Positions 26,394 through 36,125 of a DNA stretch of 64,000 nucleotides are shown here, one piece after another. The stretch is taken from assembly GCF_003934165.1 (NCBI RefSeq), contig NZ_RKST01000015.1, positions 62,001-126,000 of the forward strand, given 5' to 3'. The stretch comes from Borborobacter arsenicus. Lineage in GTDB: Bacteria; Pseudomonadota; Alphaproteobacteria; Rhizobiales; Rhizobiaceae. A model generated the notes under the pieces. That model ran no database searches and was not told where the DNA came from. It worked only from the letters and a program-made list of their open reading frames with translations. Positions within the stretch are counted from its first letter, which is position 1; the number at the start of each line of letters is the position of its first letter. The translations under genes were made by a program, and so were the position numbers.

Positions 26394-27276
26394 GGGTCGA
26401 GCGGCGCGACAGTACCGCAGGCAGGACCTCCACCGCGAGGATGGCGGCAAAGATCAGGCCGCAGCCGAGGAAGCCGCTTGCCGGCAGGCGCTCGCCAAGC
26501 AGCAGGGCGCCGAACAGGCCGGCAAAGACGGCCTCCGACGACAGGAAGATCGCCGCCTGCGGGGCGGTGGTGTAGCGCTGGCCGACGACCTGGAGCGTGA
26601 AGGCCGCCCCGCCCGAGAAGATGCCTGCATAAAGGATTTCCGGCAGCGCCAGCCATACCGCCATCCAGTTGATCGGTTCGATGGCGATGGCGACCGCCAG
26701 GCCGATCGTGCCGCAGACGGCGAATTGGGTGACGGCAAGCGTGACCGGCCGGCCCGTGGGCGCGGCCGAGCGGCCGATGAAGATGAGTTGCAGCGCGCAG
26801 AAGGCGGCTGCCGCGACGTTGAGCCAATCGCCGACCGAGAAAGCGGTGAGCGCGCCGCCGGAAAGCAGCCAGATGCCGGCCATCGCGGTGATTGCGCTTG
26901 GCCAGACCACCGGATGCGGAAAGGTGCGGAACAGGATGACGGCAAAGAGCGGCACCAGCACGACATAGAGCCCGGTGAGGAAGCCGGCATTGGTGACAGT
27001 GGTGGTCAGCAGGCCGATCTGCTGCACGCTGGAGGCCGAAAACAGCAACAGGCCGATCCAGGCGAATGCGAGCCAGTTCGTTTTCTGCAGCTTGACTGGA
27101 GCATTGCGCGCCTCGCGCAGGGCGAAAGGCAGGATCACCAGTGTTGCCAGCAGGAAGCGCAGACCGGTGAAGAAGAACGGGGTGATCGCATCCATCGCCG
27201 TGGACTGGGCGACGAAACCCATGCCCCACATGGCGCCGGCGAGAAGCAAGACGAGATTTGCCTGAAGTCTGTTCAT
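26383..27276 (-). CDS. EamA/DMT-family transporter
   Basis: A 297-residue protein with ten hydrophobic segments in two EamA repeats. The first repeat contains AGAMWGMGFVAQSTAMDAITPFFFTGLRFLLATL; the second AAAFCALQLIFIGR and SSEAVFAGLFGALLLGERLPASGFLGCGLIFAA, where the SSExVFxxLxxxLxLGE segment is the usual signature before helix 9. Such carriers export amino acids or metabolites, or import drugs; substrate unknown. Convergent with the DUF486 gene. Confidence 0.88.
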   Translation of the reverse strand: MNRLQANLVLLLAGAMWGMGFVAQSTAMDAITPFFFTGLRFLLATLVILPFALREARNAPVKLQKTNWLAFAWIGLLLFSASSVQQIGLLTTTVTNAGFLTGLYVVLVPLFAVILFRTFPHPVVWPSAITAMAGIWLLSGGALTAFSVGDWLNVAAAAFCALQLIFIGRSAAPTGRPVTLAVTQFAVCGTIGLAVAIAIEPINWMAVWLALPEILYAGIFSGGAAFTLQVVGQRYTTAPQAAIFLSSEAVFAGLFGALLLGERLPASGFLGCGLIFAAILAVEVLPAVLSRRSTLTP

Positions 27277-27472
27277 TTCAAAGGTCTGACGGGAGGACGT
27301 TGCGGGCCGTCATAGCATCAGGACGCAGGGCCGCAAGGGCCAGCGCGCTGCCCTCATTGGCGCTGCCGGCGCAGCCCGCGAAGGCAGGGGGATGCAAACG
27401 ACAAGGGCGGCGGAGCCGAAGCCCGCCGCCCGCTCTGGCGAATGCCGGGGGTGATGACCCCTGAAGCCGTTA

Positions 27473-27742
27473 TCAGTTGCTGCCGCCGAGAACCCGGGGG
27501 CTGACCTGCTGGAGTGAAGTCGCGCCGATCGCGGCAGCCGAGGAATAATCCGCAGCGCCCGGAACATTGACAATGACAGTGGCGGGAGCGGCGTCGCCGA
27601 AGCGGGCCGGTTCAACTGCGCTCGTTGCGAGCGTGATGCCAGCGGCGTTCTCGATCACCGAGACGGGGGCGGCATCCTGATGGGCATAGGCCGAGCCGGC
27701 GGTGGCAAGTGCAATAGCGAGGGTCAGTGCGATCTTGGTCAT
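27473..27742 (-). CDS. Small exported protein of unknown function
   Basis: An 89-residue precursor with a clear signal peptide (MTKIALTLAIALATAGSAYA, cleavage before HQDAAP). The mature part is small, alanine/valine-rich and has no cysteine, so it is likely a soluble periplasmic or secreted peptide. The ATG at 27742 is preceded by AAGGAGAGACC; the frame is open ten codons further but without support. I do not recognise a family. Confidence 0.6.
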   Translation of the reverse strand: MTKIALTLAIALATAGSAYAHQDAAPVSVIENAAGITLATSAVEPARFGDAAPATVIVNVPGAADYSSAAAIGATSLQQVSPRVLGGSN

Positions 27743-28248
27743 GATGGTCTCTCCTTGGTTCTTTCGGTTCAAATCTTTCCGGACCGTTGTTCGTCGTCCG
27801 ATGAGTTGGATATATGTGAACGATATTTTTAAATCATCATCAAAAATGTGAACAATGCGTCGCTAAAACGCCGCGATAGATTTCAGTGACGGCGAAGGAG
27901 GGTGGGATGGGTCCCGGATACGCTGCTGGCTCACGCTGCGCAGCGTTCCGGGATGACGTGGGAGACGTACCGTTCGTCATCCCGGAAGCCGGAGTGTAGC
28001 GGAGGTTATCCGGGACCCATTCCTGGGACGTGGCAGATGTAGACACCGGAAAGCAGGCAACGCTGTCGTTTCCGATCAAGGAGCCCCGGAGGGTCTTGTC
28101 TGGGGCAAGCTCAGGACAGGCCCTACGGGGAGGTGGAAGCAGCGCTATCGGATCACGGTTTTTTGCACGGGCGGGCACGTCGTTCCTGATGAAAGCCGAC
28201 CGGCAAAGGGGTAGGCTCCCGCGCGGGAGCAGCTGAGGAGGATTTGTC
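27743..28248. other. 506-base gene-free stretch with a palindromic repeat
   Basis: This gap separates the small exported-protein gene and the TPR gene, which point away from each other, so both promoters should be here. The left part is AT-rich (27779-27850) and is the likely promoter region of the minus-strand gene. A large palindromic element occupies 27907-28020. From 28030 to 28245 no frame looks coding and no further strong signal is seen, apart from GAGGAG before the TPR start. Confidence 0.6.
27907..28020. repeat. Palindromic repeat (ATGGGTCCCGGATA type), copy 1
   Basis: ATGGGTCCCGGATA at 27907-27920 and its exact complement TATCCGGGACCCAT at 28007-28020 frame the element, with inner inverted segments CCGGGATGACG and CGTCATCCCGG. 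The same blocks recur around 57453-57577, so this is a dispersed family. Confidence 0.85.
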
Positions 28249-28785
28249 ATGCATGCCCGTTTTGCCATCCAGGCCGCCGGCCTTGTTCTTGTGGTGCCGC
28301 TGCTGGCGGCGCCTGTACTTGCAGCCGATTCCGGCGGCGATCCCGTGCCGGTGTGCAAGGCTGGCCAGGTCTATGACAAGGCGACCAAGAAATGCGTCGT
28401 GCAGCAGGGCGGCGGCGTGATCGACGACGAGAGCCTGTATGAAACCGGGCGCCAGCTCGCGCTCGCCGGCCGCTATGGCGAGGCGATAGAGGTGCTCAGC
28501 CTTGCCGCCAACAAGGCCGATCCGCGCATCTTGAACTATCTTGGCTATGCTCATCGCAAGCAGGGGCGGGTGCTGGTCGGGCTCGGCTATTACGAAGAAG
28601 CGCTGAAGGTGGACCCGAACTATACGCTGGTGCGGGAATATCTGGGCGAGGCGCATTTGCAGCTTGGCGATTTGGCCAAGGCACGCGAGCAACTTGCAGA
28701 AATCGAAAAGCGCTGCGGCACGAGTTGCGAGGAATATGCCGATCTGTCGGAGCAGATCGACGCCTTCGTAAAGACCAAAGGCTGA
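28249..28785 (+). CDS. Exported TPR-repeat protein
   Basis: A 178-residue precursor with a signal peptide (LVLVVPLLAAPVLA, cleavage before ADSGGD). A short segment with two cysteines (VPVCKAGQVYDKATKKCVV) precedes two to three tetratricopeptide repeats: LYETGRQLALAGRYGEAIEVL, NYLGYAHRKQGRVLVGLGYYEEALKVDPN and LGEAHLQLGDLAKAREQL. A further cysteine pair (KRCGTSCEEY) lies near the end. TPR proteins are protein-interaction scaffolds; this one would work in the periplasm. It is a common rhizobial protein of unknown role. Confidence 0.82.
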   Translation: MHARFAIQAAGLVLVVPLLAAPVLAADSGGDPVPVCKAGQVYDKATKKCVVQQGGGVIDDESLYETGRQLALAGRYGEAIEVLSLAANKADPRILNYLGYAHRKQGRVLVGLGYYEEALKVDPNYTLVREYLGEAHLQLGDLAKAREQLAEIEKRCGTSCEEYADLSEQIDAFVKTKG

Positions 28786-28804
28786 TCTCGGGCCAGATCG
28801 GCTG

Positions 28805-29956
28805 TCAATCGGGGCGCGACAGGCGGATGATGGCGCCGTCGCTTTCGTCGGTGAGCAGCCAGACCGCGCCATCGGGCGCGACGTTCACGTCGCGGATGCG
28901 GCCGAAGGCGCCGTCGAGCATACGCTCCTCGCCGACGATCTTGCCCTGGTCGTCGCGGTCCAGCCGCGCCAGCAGCGCGAATTTCAGCGAGCCGACCAGA
29001 AGATCGCCCTTCCACCCGGGGAACATGTCGCCCTGGTAGCTGGCGAGGCCTGACGGCGCGATCGAGGGGTCCCAATAATAAAGCGGCTGCTCATAGCCTT
29101 CGGCTTGCGTGCCCACGCCGATCTTGAAGCCGGAATAGTGGCGGCCATAGGAGATGACCGGCCAGCCATAGTTGCGGCCTGCCTGCGGCTGGTTGACCTC
29201 GTCGCCGCCACGTGCGCCATGTTCGACGGTGACCAGGCTTCCGGTGAGCGGGTCGAGGGTTGCGCCCTGGACGTTGCGGTGACCCTTGGACCAGATTTCG
29301 GGCAGGGATTTCGAGCCGTCGGGCGAGGGGTTGTCGGCGGGGATGGAACCGTCTCCATTGATGCGCAGCACAGCGCCGGCGCTGTCTTGCATATCCTGGG
29401 CGCGGTCGCCGTCGCCACGGTCGCCGGTGGTGATGAACAGGCTGCCGTCACGCCCGAAGACCAGGCGCGAGCCGAAATGATGCGATGTGCCCGTCTTCTT
29501 CGCCATGGAGAAGATAACCTCGACCTGGTCGAGACGGGCGCTGGCGCCATCGCGCTGCAGCTTGGCACGGGCAACCGCCGTGCCCGCGCCGCCCTCGCCC
29601 GGCTGCGAGAAGCTGAAATAGACCAGTTTGTCGGATACGAAATTGGGCGAGGCGACAATATCCAGCAGGCCACCCTGACCTTCGGCAACCACTTCCGGCA
29701 CGCCCGGCAGCGGTTCGGAAAGCCCGTCTTGCGACAGGATACGGATACGCCCCGGACGCTCGGTGACGATGGCGTCGCCGTCGGGCAGGAAATCGAGACC
29801 CCAGGGATGTTCGAGGCCGTCCGTGAGGGTATCGGCCTGGACTTTTCCGGTTTCGGTATCGAAGACACGCGGTTCGGCCTGGGCGGCCGTGCCTGGCACT
29901 GAGGTTAGCACGGCACAGACAAGGGAAGTGGCTACGGCTTTCGTCGTTTTTCTCAT
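28805..29956 (-). CDS. PQQ-dependent aldose sugar dehydrogenase-like beta-propeller
   Basis: A 383-residue exported enzyme with a signal peptide (residues 1-27) and the soluble glucose dehydrogenase/YliI propeller. Landmarks include LEHPWGLDFLPDGDAIVTERPGRI, the substrate/PQQ loop HHFGSRLVFGRDGSLFITTGDRG, IWSKGHRNVQGATLDP, VEHGARGGDEVNQPQAGRNYGWP and GRIRDVNVAPDGAVWLLTDE. The histidine and arginine of HHFGSR and GHRN match PQQ-contacting residues. It would oxidise aldose sugars in the periplasm. Its stop faces the TPR gene. Confidence 0.88.
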   Translation of the reverse strand: MRKTTKAVATSLVCAVLTSVPGTAAQAEPRVFDTETGKVQADTLTDGLEHPWGLDFLPDGDAIVTERPGRIRILSQDGLSEPLPGVPEVVAEGQGGLLDIVASPNFVSDKLVYFSFSQPGEGGAGTAVARAKLQRDGASARLDQVEVIFSMAKKTGTSHHFGSRLVFGRDGSLFITTGDRGDGDRAQDMQDSAGAVLRINGDGSIPADNPSPDGSKSLPEIWSKGHRNVQGATLDPLTGSLVTVEHGARGGDEVNQPQAGRNYGWPVISYGRHYSGFKIGVGTQAEGYEQPLYYWDPSIAPSGLASYQGDMFPGWKGDLLVGSLKFALLARLDRDDQGKIVGEERMLDGAFGRIRDVNVAPDGAVWLLTDESDGAIIRLSRPD

Positions 29957-30076
29957 TCCTTCGACATAGGTTATCCGCCGTTCGGGGCAAGCTCAGGAAA
30001 GCGTTTCCGCGATCCTGGCAATCACAAGCAGGTGAAGCCTGATTTGAAGCTTGTTTGAAAAGCCTGTTTTTTTGAC

Positions 30077-30160
30077 GTGAAAATCGCGGTGAAGCTCGCT
30101 ATATTGAACGGAAGTATGTGAGCGGTTCCCGTAGCTGAGGCTGCCGGGCCGTTTTCTTTT
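30077..30160 (+). promoter_or_regulatory. greA promoter and leader hairpin, possible attenuator
   Basis: TATATT at 30100-30105 is a good -10, with GTGAAA 17 bases upstream (a TTGACG lies five bases further). Downstream, CGGTTCCCG and CGGGCCG can pair (30123-30151, small internal loop) and are followed directly by TTTTCTTTTT, the form of a weak terminator, about 60 bases before greA. It may attenuate greA, whose product itself rescues stalled polymerase; this is inference. Confidence 0.35.
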
Positions 30161-30222
30161 TATGTTCAGGCAACACCGCTCGACAGGGGCGGCCCTGATC
30201 GTTTTGAGGAAAGGCCGATTTC

Positions 30223-30696
30223 ATGAATAAGGTCCCGATGACCGCCAGTGGCTTCGATACACTCAAGGAGGAGCTGCGCTGGCGCCAACAGGACGAGCGT
30301 CCGCGCATCATCGAGGCAATTTCGGAGGCGCGCTCGCATGGCGACCTTTCGGAGAATGCGGAATATCACTCCGCCAAGGAAGCGCAGAGCCTGAATGAAG
30401 GCCGCATCAACGAACTGGAGGACCTGATTGCGCGCGCCGAAGTGATCGATATTTCCAAGCTGTCGGGCGAAAAGATCAAGTTCGGCGCGACCGTGAAGCT
30501 GGTCGACGAGGACACCGAAGAGGAAAAGACCTACCAGATCGTCGGCGACCAGGAAGCCGATGTGAAAGCCGGCCGCATCTCCATTTCATCGCCGATTGCG
30601 CGTGCGCTGATCGGCAAGGAAGTAGGCGAATCGATCGAGGTCAACGCACCCGGCGGCCCGCGCGGCTATGAGGTGGTGCAGGTCCAGTTCATCTAG
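30223..30696 (+). CDS. greA: Transcription elongation factor GreA
   Basis: A 157-residue GreA. The N-terminal coiled coil holds [50 protein letters not shown]-type sequence, with the two conserved acidic residues at its tip in GDLSENAEY; the C-terminal FKBP-like domain reads [12 protein letters not shown] through [18 protein letters not shown]. It stimulates transcript cleavage by backtracked RNA polymerase. The ATG at 30223 has GAGGAAAGG upstream. A palindromic hairpin just after the stop (30705-30729) may end transcription. Confidence 0.96.
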   Translation: MNKVPMTASGFDTLKEELRWRQQDERPRIIEAISEARSHGDLSENAEYHSAKEAQSLNEGRINELEDLIARAEVIDISKLSGEKIKFGATVKLVDEDTEEEKTYQIVGDQEADVKAGRISISSPIARALIGKEVGESIEVNAPGGPRGYEVVQVQFI

Positions 30697-30704
30697 GCCT
30701 TGGA

Positions 30705-30729
30705 CCGAAAAGTGGCATCCGGTTTTCGG
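30705..30729. repeat. Short palindrome with CCGAAAA...TTTTCGG core
   Basis: CCGAAAA and TTTTCGG pair around GTGGCATCCGG between greA and lpcC. The same core with the same GTGG/CCGG-type loop is typical of rhizobial interspersed palindromes and recurs in altered form at 63322-63358. It lies 9 bases after greA and could also act as a weak transcription barrier. Confidence 0.6.
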
Positions 30730-30758
30730 AACAATCCAACGACTTTAGGGACAGGAAA

Positions 30759-31865
30759 GTGACTGTCCCCAACGACGGCGGCCACCCGATCGCTGCGGCC
30801 GGACGACGACAGGTCGTGGATATGAGCCGCATCGAGGTGGTCGCGCCCAATTTCAAGAAGCGGCTGTCGGGCGTGACCAGCACGATCATCCAGCTTGTGC
30901 CGCTGCAGGCACGTATGCTGGGGATTGCCACGCTTGGGCCGGGATTGCCGGAGAGCCTGCCCAAAATCCGCTGGTGGCAGGTGCCGCTACTCCTGAAGCG
31001 GCCGCAATCGGGCCGCAAGCGCATCTGGCATGCACGCCGCAATGTCGAGATGCTGGCCGGGCTGGTGTTGAAGGCGATCTTCCGGGCACCGCTGCTGCTC
31101 GTCTTCACCTCGGCCTCGCAACGCCGTCACAAGCGTTGGACAAGGTTCCTGATCAGGCGCATGGACGGCGTGATCGCCACCAGTCGCAAGACGGCGGCCT
31201 ATCTCACTGTGCCCAATACGGTGGTGATGCATGGCATCGACACCGTGAAATTCGCCCCGCCGCCGGATCGGGATGCCGCAGTCGAGGCGGTCGGGCTCGA
31301 GCGCGTGCGAAACTATGTCGGCTGCTTCGGCCGGGTTCGCCACCAGAAGGGGACCGACCTGTTCGTGGACGCGATGATTGGGCTGCTGCCGTCACGGCCG
31401 GGCTGGTCGGCTGTCATCGCGGGACGCGCGACCGCGCAGCATGCCGCCTTCGAGCAGGAGCTGAAGGCGCGGGTTGCCACGGCCGGGCTCTCTGAGCGCA
31501 TATTGTTCGTGGGCGAGCACAGCGACATTGCGCGCTGGTACAAGGCGTTGGCGCTGTTCGTGGCGCCGCAGCGCTGGGAAGGGTTCGGGCTGACGCCGCT
31601 GGAGGCGATGGCCACCGGCGTGCCGGTGGTGGCGGCCGATGTCGGCGCCTTTTCCGAACTGATCGAGGAGGGTGTGACCGGGCAGGTGATCCCGCGCGAC
31701 GATCTTGCGGCGATGACAAAGGCCGCCGGCCGCCTGATGGACGACGATGTCAAAAGAGACGCAGCGGGGAGGGCTAGCCTGGAGCGGGCAAGCAAGCTAT
31801 TTGCCTTGCAGGGCGAAGCTGAGGCGATCGGGGCATTCTACCAAAAGGTCTGGAGTACCGGTTGA
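30759..31865 (+). CDS. lpcC: LPS core mannosyltransferase, GT4 (LpcC type)
   Basis: A 368-residue GT4 enzyme that matches rhizobial LpcC, which adds mannose to the inner core of LPS. Landmarks are VVAPNFKKRLSGVTSTIIQLVP, LLLVFTSASQRRHKRWTRFLIRRMD, GRVRHQKGTDLFVDAMI and FVAPQRWEGFGLTPLEAMATGVPVVAADVGAF with the GT4 glutamates. The start is a GTG at 30759 with ACAGGAAA upstream; an ATG at 30822 is possible. The next gene overlaps its stop (TGATG), so they are coupled. The greA-lpcC order is usual in rhizobia. Confidence 0.85.
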   Translation: MTVPNDGGHPIAAAGRRQVVDMSRIEVVAPNFKKRLSGVTSTIIQLVPLQARMLGIATLGPGLPESLPKIRWWQVPLLLKRPQSGRKRIWHARRNVEMLAGLVLKAIFRAPLLLVFTSASQRRHKRWTRFLIRRMDGVIATSRKTAAYLTVPNTVVMHGIDTVKFAPPPDRDAAVEAVGLERVRNYVGCFGRVRHQKGTDLFVDAMIGLLPSRPGWSAVIAGRATAQHAAFEQELKARVATAGLSERILFVGEHSDIARWYKALALFVAPQRWEGFGLTPLEAMATGVPVVAADVGAFSELIEEGVTGQVIPRDDLAAMTKAAGRLMDDDVKRDAAGRASLERASKLFALQGEAEAIGAFYQKVWSTG

Positions 31866-32599
31866 TGTATGCGGAAGCCTTCATTATCCACCTTGCACGC
31901 GCGCAGAAGCGCCGGCCGCAGGTCGATGCGCTGAAATCGTCGCTGCCCTTGCCTGTCCATATCGTCGATGCGGTGGATGGAGCCGTCATGACCGACGCGC
32001 AGGTCGCCGCCGTTTACCGACGGGAAATCCACCGCCCGCGCTACCCATTCGAACTGCGCAAGGGCGAGATCGGCTGTTTCCTGTCGCATCGCAAGGCGTG
32101 GCAGGAAATCGTGGACCGGCAGCTCGATGCCGGCCTGATCGTGGAAGACGATGTCGAGGTGGATGCGAAGCTGTTTCCTACGGTGCTGGCCATGGCGCTC
32201 GGCAATATCCAGCCCGGCGACTTCATTCGTTTTCCGCGCCGCGATGGCACGGACAAGGGCGTGCGGATTGGCGGCGAGGAAACCAGGCCGCTCTGCCAGC
32301 CCATGCAGGCGGGCCTCGGCACACAGATGCAACTCGTCGGACGTCAGGCCGCGATCGAGTTGCTGAAGGCAACCGAGCGGTTCGATCGCCCGATCGATAC
32401 GACCCTTCAGATGCGCTGGCTGAGCAATGCACGCGTCCTGGCCGCGATGCCGGTCTGTATCCGCCAGATCGACCACCTGCTGGGCGGGACGGTGATCCAG
32501 CAAAAAACCAAGCCGCTGGGTGAGGTGCTATCACGCGAAATCAGGCGGGCATGGTACCGGCTTTCGGTGCGGGTCGCTAATGCGGCGGTGGCCCGATAG
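31865..32599 (+). CDS. Glycosyltransferase family 25 protein, second paralogue
   Basis: A 244-residue GT25 enzyme starting MYAEAFIIHLARAQKRRPQV. It has the family landmarks HIVDAVDGAVM, EIGCFLSHRKAWQEIV, the acidic site LIVEDDVEVD and GLGTQMQLVGRQAAIELLKA, but is clearly divergent from the GT25 protein encoded at 9131-9898. The ATG overlaps the lpcC stop by one base, so both enzymes are probably made together and act in the same LPS core pathway. Confidence 0.87.
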   Translation: MYAEAFIIHLARAQKRRPQVDALKSSLPLPVHIVDAVDGAVMTDAQVAAVYRREIHRPRYPFELRKGEIGCFLSHRKAWQEIVDRQLDAGLIVEDDVEVDAKLFPTVLAMALGNIQPGDFIRFPRRDGTDKGVRIGGEETRPLCQPMQAGLGTQMQLVGRQAAIELLKATERFDRPIDTTLQMRWLSNARVLAAMPVCIRQIDHLLGGTVIQQKTKPLGEVLSREIRRAWYRLSVRVANAAVAR

Positions 32600-32621
32600 A
32601 TGAAGCGGTCGGTCCGATGCC

Positions 32622-33407
32622 CTAAACACCGAATTCGGTAAGCAATTTCGCCAAGGGCGAGCCGTGGGGCGGAACGGTTTTCTTGAGTTCCTTCAGGGCC
32701 TCGTTCCATAAGTGGATGGTCACGGTTCTTTCCGTCAGCACGTTGTCAAGCGATGCGGCCGGATCGAATATGCTTTGAGCATGCCTGAACCTCAGCGGAT
32801 AGAAAACGTCCCGGGGCTTGGCTTTCCTGAAAAGGCCGTGCTTGCGCGCCAGGGCAGTGATGGCAAGGGGCCCGTAGGTTCCCCACGGAAGATCCGCAGG
32901 CCCGAAGTTTCGCCCAAAAACTCCTCCGACCTTCAGCGGCAGCGCATATTTCAGGCGGGTCCAGCGTGGAATGAAGTTTTCTCGAAACAAGCCGGCAAGC
33001 TCGGTGGTGATCGGCAACCCCGCCTCCAGATAGAGGATTGCCCCGTTTATCTTGCGCTTGTTCTCCATCCCGAAGAGGGAATCGCTATCGATCACGAGGG
33101 GTTTTAAGCAGACCACGTCGAGATCGGACCACAGGCCTGCTCCGGTCTCTTGCAGACGATAACGGAAGTAGTCGGAGGCAAGCGCGAATGAGCCGGTTTC
33201 CTGATGCCGCAGGGCTGCCATCAATTCATAGGGGACCGTGGTTTCCGCTTCTGCGAGCTCGACCTTACTGGGCAAGCCTTGAATGTCGCCATAGGCGTGG
33301 ACCCTGACGCGGTGGCCGTTCCCCAGGAAGGAGGCAATCGACAGATGCTCGATCCGCCCGAGCGAATTGCCGATCCAGAGCATGTTGACGACCGGAGCAG
33401 TGCTCAT
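32622..33407 (-). CDS. DXD-motif glycosyltransferase (GT32/capsular type)
   Basis: A 261-residue enzyme of the Gly_transf_sug group. It opens VVNMLWIGNSLGRIEHLSIASFLGNGH, has FALASDYFRYRLQETGAGLWSDLDVVCLKPL, where SDLDVV is the DXD metal/nucleotide-sugar site, and ends with TIHLWNEALK, a segment with the HxWN motif found in this family. It transfers a sugar to a surface polysaccharide at the cytoplasmic side. Its ATG overlaps the stop of the pyruvyl transferase gene by four bases. Confidence 0.82.
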   Translation of the reverse strand: MSTAPVVNMLWIGNSLGRIEHLSIASFLGNGHRVRVHAYGDIQGLPSKVELAEAETTVPYELMAALRHQETGSFALASDYFRYRLQETGAGLWSDLDVVCLKPLVIDSDSLFGMENKRKINGAILYLEAGLPITTELAGLFRENFIPRWTRLKYALPLKVGGVFGRNFGPADLPWGTYGPLAITALARKHGLFRKAKPRDVFYPLRFRHAQSIFDPAASLDNVLTERTVTIHLWNEALKELKKTVPPHGSPLAKLLTEFGV

Positions 33408-34372
33408 TCCGTGGCGCCCTGGCTGGTCCGGGCGAACTGGCCGCGCCAGGCAGCGATCTCTTTTTCGGGAAGCTTGATTGCCAATCGAGGCCAGTTGTCG
33501 AGATGTTGTTCGAGGGCGTCCATGTTGCCGCGCTCGATCACCGGAAGATCGAAGTCACGGGCCATCTCCCTTGCGCGGTTGTCGACGCTTAAAATAAGCG
33601 CCCGGCGTTTCTTTTGCAGCGCTCTTATGCCCGCATGAAGGCGCGTGCCGACAAAATCCACCGGCGGGTTGGCCGACAGGACATTGTCGAACGCGCCAAG
33701 GGAAGGATTGACCATTTCCAAACCGGAAATGTCGAGCTCGCGGACATATTGAAGGTCTCCCGCCCCCTGAATCCAGATCAGGACACGCTTGTAACGCGTC
33801 TTCAGGATTTCCAGCATGGCGCGGTCGTGGCCAGGCGCCTTGCGATAGTCCGTTACGGTCGTGACGACGGTTTCGGGCCGGTCGGAGACATGGGTCGGGC
33901 CCAGGTCTCCAAGTTGCCACAAGGTGGGGCAGCCGGTGTTGACAACGCGTTCACGCCCGCACGACTGAAGCTGGCGGACGGAATAGGAATCGCGCAGCGA
34001 GTGAAGCGCGCGGCGTGACAGCAGCCGGTCGTAGGCAAAACGCGCCCGCCAGTCGGGTGGCGACTGGTAGTCGGTCCAGCCGGTCCCCAACAGCACCAGC
34101 TTCCTGTCGCTGGCGATAAGGTCGCGAAGACGAAGCTTCCACTGGCGCTTGCGCGACCAGTGGGAAAAGAGAAGATTGGTTCCGCCTGCGAAGATATGAT
34201 CCGCCTTTCTCAAAAGGCGCCGGCCGTGCTTTCCGATCTCGCCATGCGTCGGCACGTTGAAGAGAAACGCTTCCGGGAAGAGCGCCGTGATTTCGGTCCG
34301 GACCGCCTCCATGATGATCTGATCGCCCAGATTGGGCGAGCCGATTGCCGTGTCGAAGACAACGACGTTCAT
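33404..34372 (-). CDS. Polysaccharide pyruvyl transferase-family protein
   Basis: A 322-residue protein of the polysaccharide pyruvyl transferase family (PssM/ExoV/CsaB-like). Landmarks are VVVFDTAIGSPNLGDQIIMEAV at the start, ADHIFAGGTNLLFS, a repeat of LGTGW, VNTGCPTLW and DFVGTRLHAGIRALQKKRRALILSVDNRAREMA, the last being the most conserved region. It would add pyruvate ketals to surface glycan sugars. The ATG at 34372 overlaps the lrp-type gene stop by four bases, and the next gene overlaps in turn, giving a three-gene operon. Confidence 0.85.
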   Translation of the reverse strand: MNVVVFDTAIGSPNLGDQIIMEAVRTEITALFPEAFLFNVPTHGEIGKHGRRLLRKADHIFAGGTNLLFSHWSRKRQWKLRLRDLIASDRKLVLLGTGWTDYQSPPDWRARFAYDRLLSRRALHSLRDSYSVRQLQSCGRERVVNTGCPTLWQLGDLGPTHVSDRPETVVTTVTDYRKAPGHDRAMLEILKTRYKRVLIWIQGAGDLQYVRELDISGLEMVNPSLGAFDNVLSANPPVDFVGTRLHAGIRALQKKRRALILSVDNRAREMARDFDLPVIERGNMDALEQHLDNWPRLAIKLPEKEIAAWRGQFARTSQGATE

Positions 34373-34854
34373 ACGGGTGTCCCATCCATCGCCACCGCAC
34401 CCTCGTCCTTGACCTGGCGGATGGTGAGCGCGGTGCGCACCGTATCGACATTTGGTGCGGAGGCGAGTTCCTCGATGACGAAGGTCTGGAAGCTGCCGAG
34501 ATCGCTGGCGACGCAGTGGAGCATAAAATCGCTGTCGCCCGAAACCATCCAGGCCTGGCGCACGATCGGCCAGTGGCGGGTGCGGTCGGCAAAGGCCTTC
34601 AATTCCACCTCGGCATGGTGATGCAGGCCGACCAGGCAGAAGGCGACGACATCCATGCCGAGCGCAGGCCCGTTGAGCAGCGCTCGATAGCCGCGGATGA
34701 TGCCGGCATCCTCCAGCCGCTTGACGCGCCGCAGGCAGGGCGGGGCGGAGATGCCGACACGGCGTGACAATTCGACATTGGTCATTCGGCCTTCCTCCTG
34801 CAATTCCTGCAGGATTTTCCAGTCGATCGCGTCGAGGTCGGCCTTGATCGTCAT
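34369..34854 (-). CDS. Lrp/AsnC-family transcriptional regulator
   Basis: A 161-residue Lrp/AsnC protein. The helix-turn-helix reads IDWKILQELQEEGRMTNVELSRRVGISAPPCLRRVKRLEDAGII; the RAM ligand-binding domain follows with VSGDSDFMLHCVASDLGSFQTFVIEEL. In rhizobia the gene next to trxB-lsrB is an Lrp-type regulator, and gene order here matches. Unusually, its stop overlaps the start of a pyruvyl transferase gene by four bases, so surface-glycan genes are transcribed from its promoter. Divergent from trxB with a 256-base gap. Confidence 0.92.
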   Translation of the reverse strand: MTIKADLDAIDWKILQELQEEGRMTNVELSRRVGISAPPCLRRVKRLEDAGIIRGYRALLNGPALGMDVVAFCLVGLHHHAEVELKAFADRTRHWPIVRQAWMVSGDSDFMLHCVASDLGSFQTFVIEELASAPNVDTVRTALTIRQVKDEGAVAMDGTPV

Positions 34855-35056
34855 TTATCGGGGTCCAGGGGTGAGCGCTGAGGCGCAAGAATCTTTCGCG
34901 GCCGAGTAATAAACGATCAATTTGATTTCGTCAGGTCTCGAAATGCACTTCGCGATGTCGGCGGCAATCTTTTTCGCGGCGATGCATGGTGCGACAAGCT
35001 TTCCGGGGACGGTCGATTCGCCGCCTTGCTGCGGCGTCTGTCCCAACCTAAATTAG

Positions 35057-36085
<1,029 letters not shown>

Positions 36086-36125
36086 GCGACCGGCTCGTTA
36101 AAAGGCCGGCGGAACGAGGGGAACC

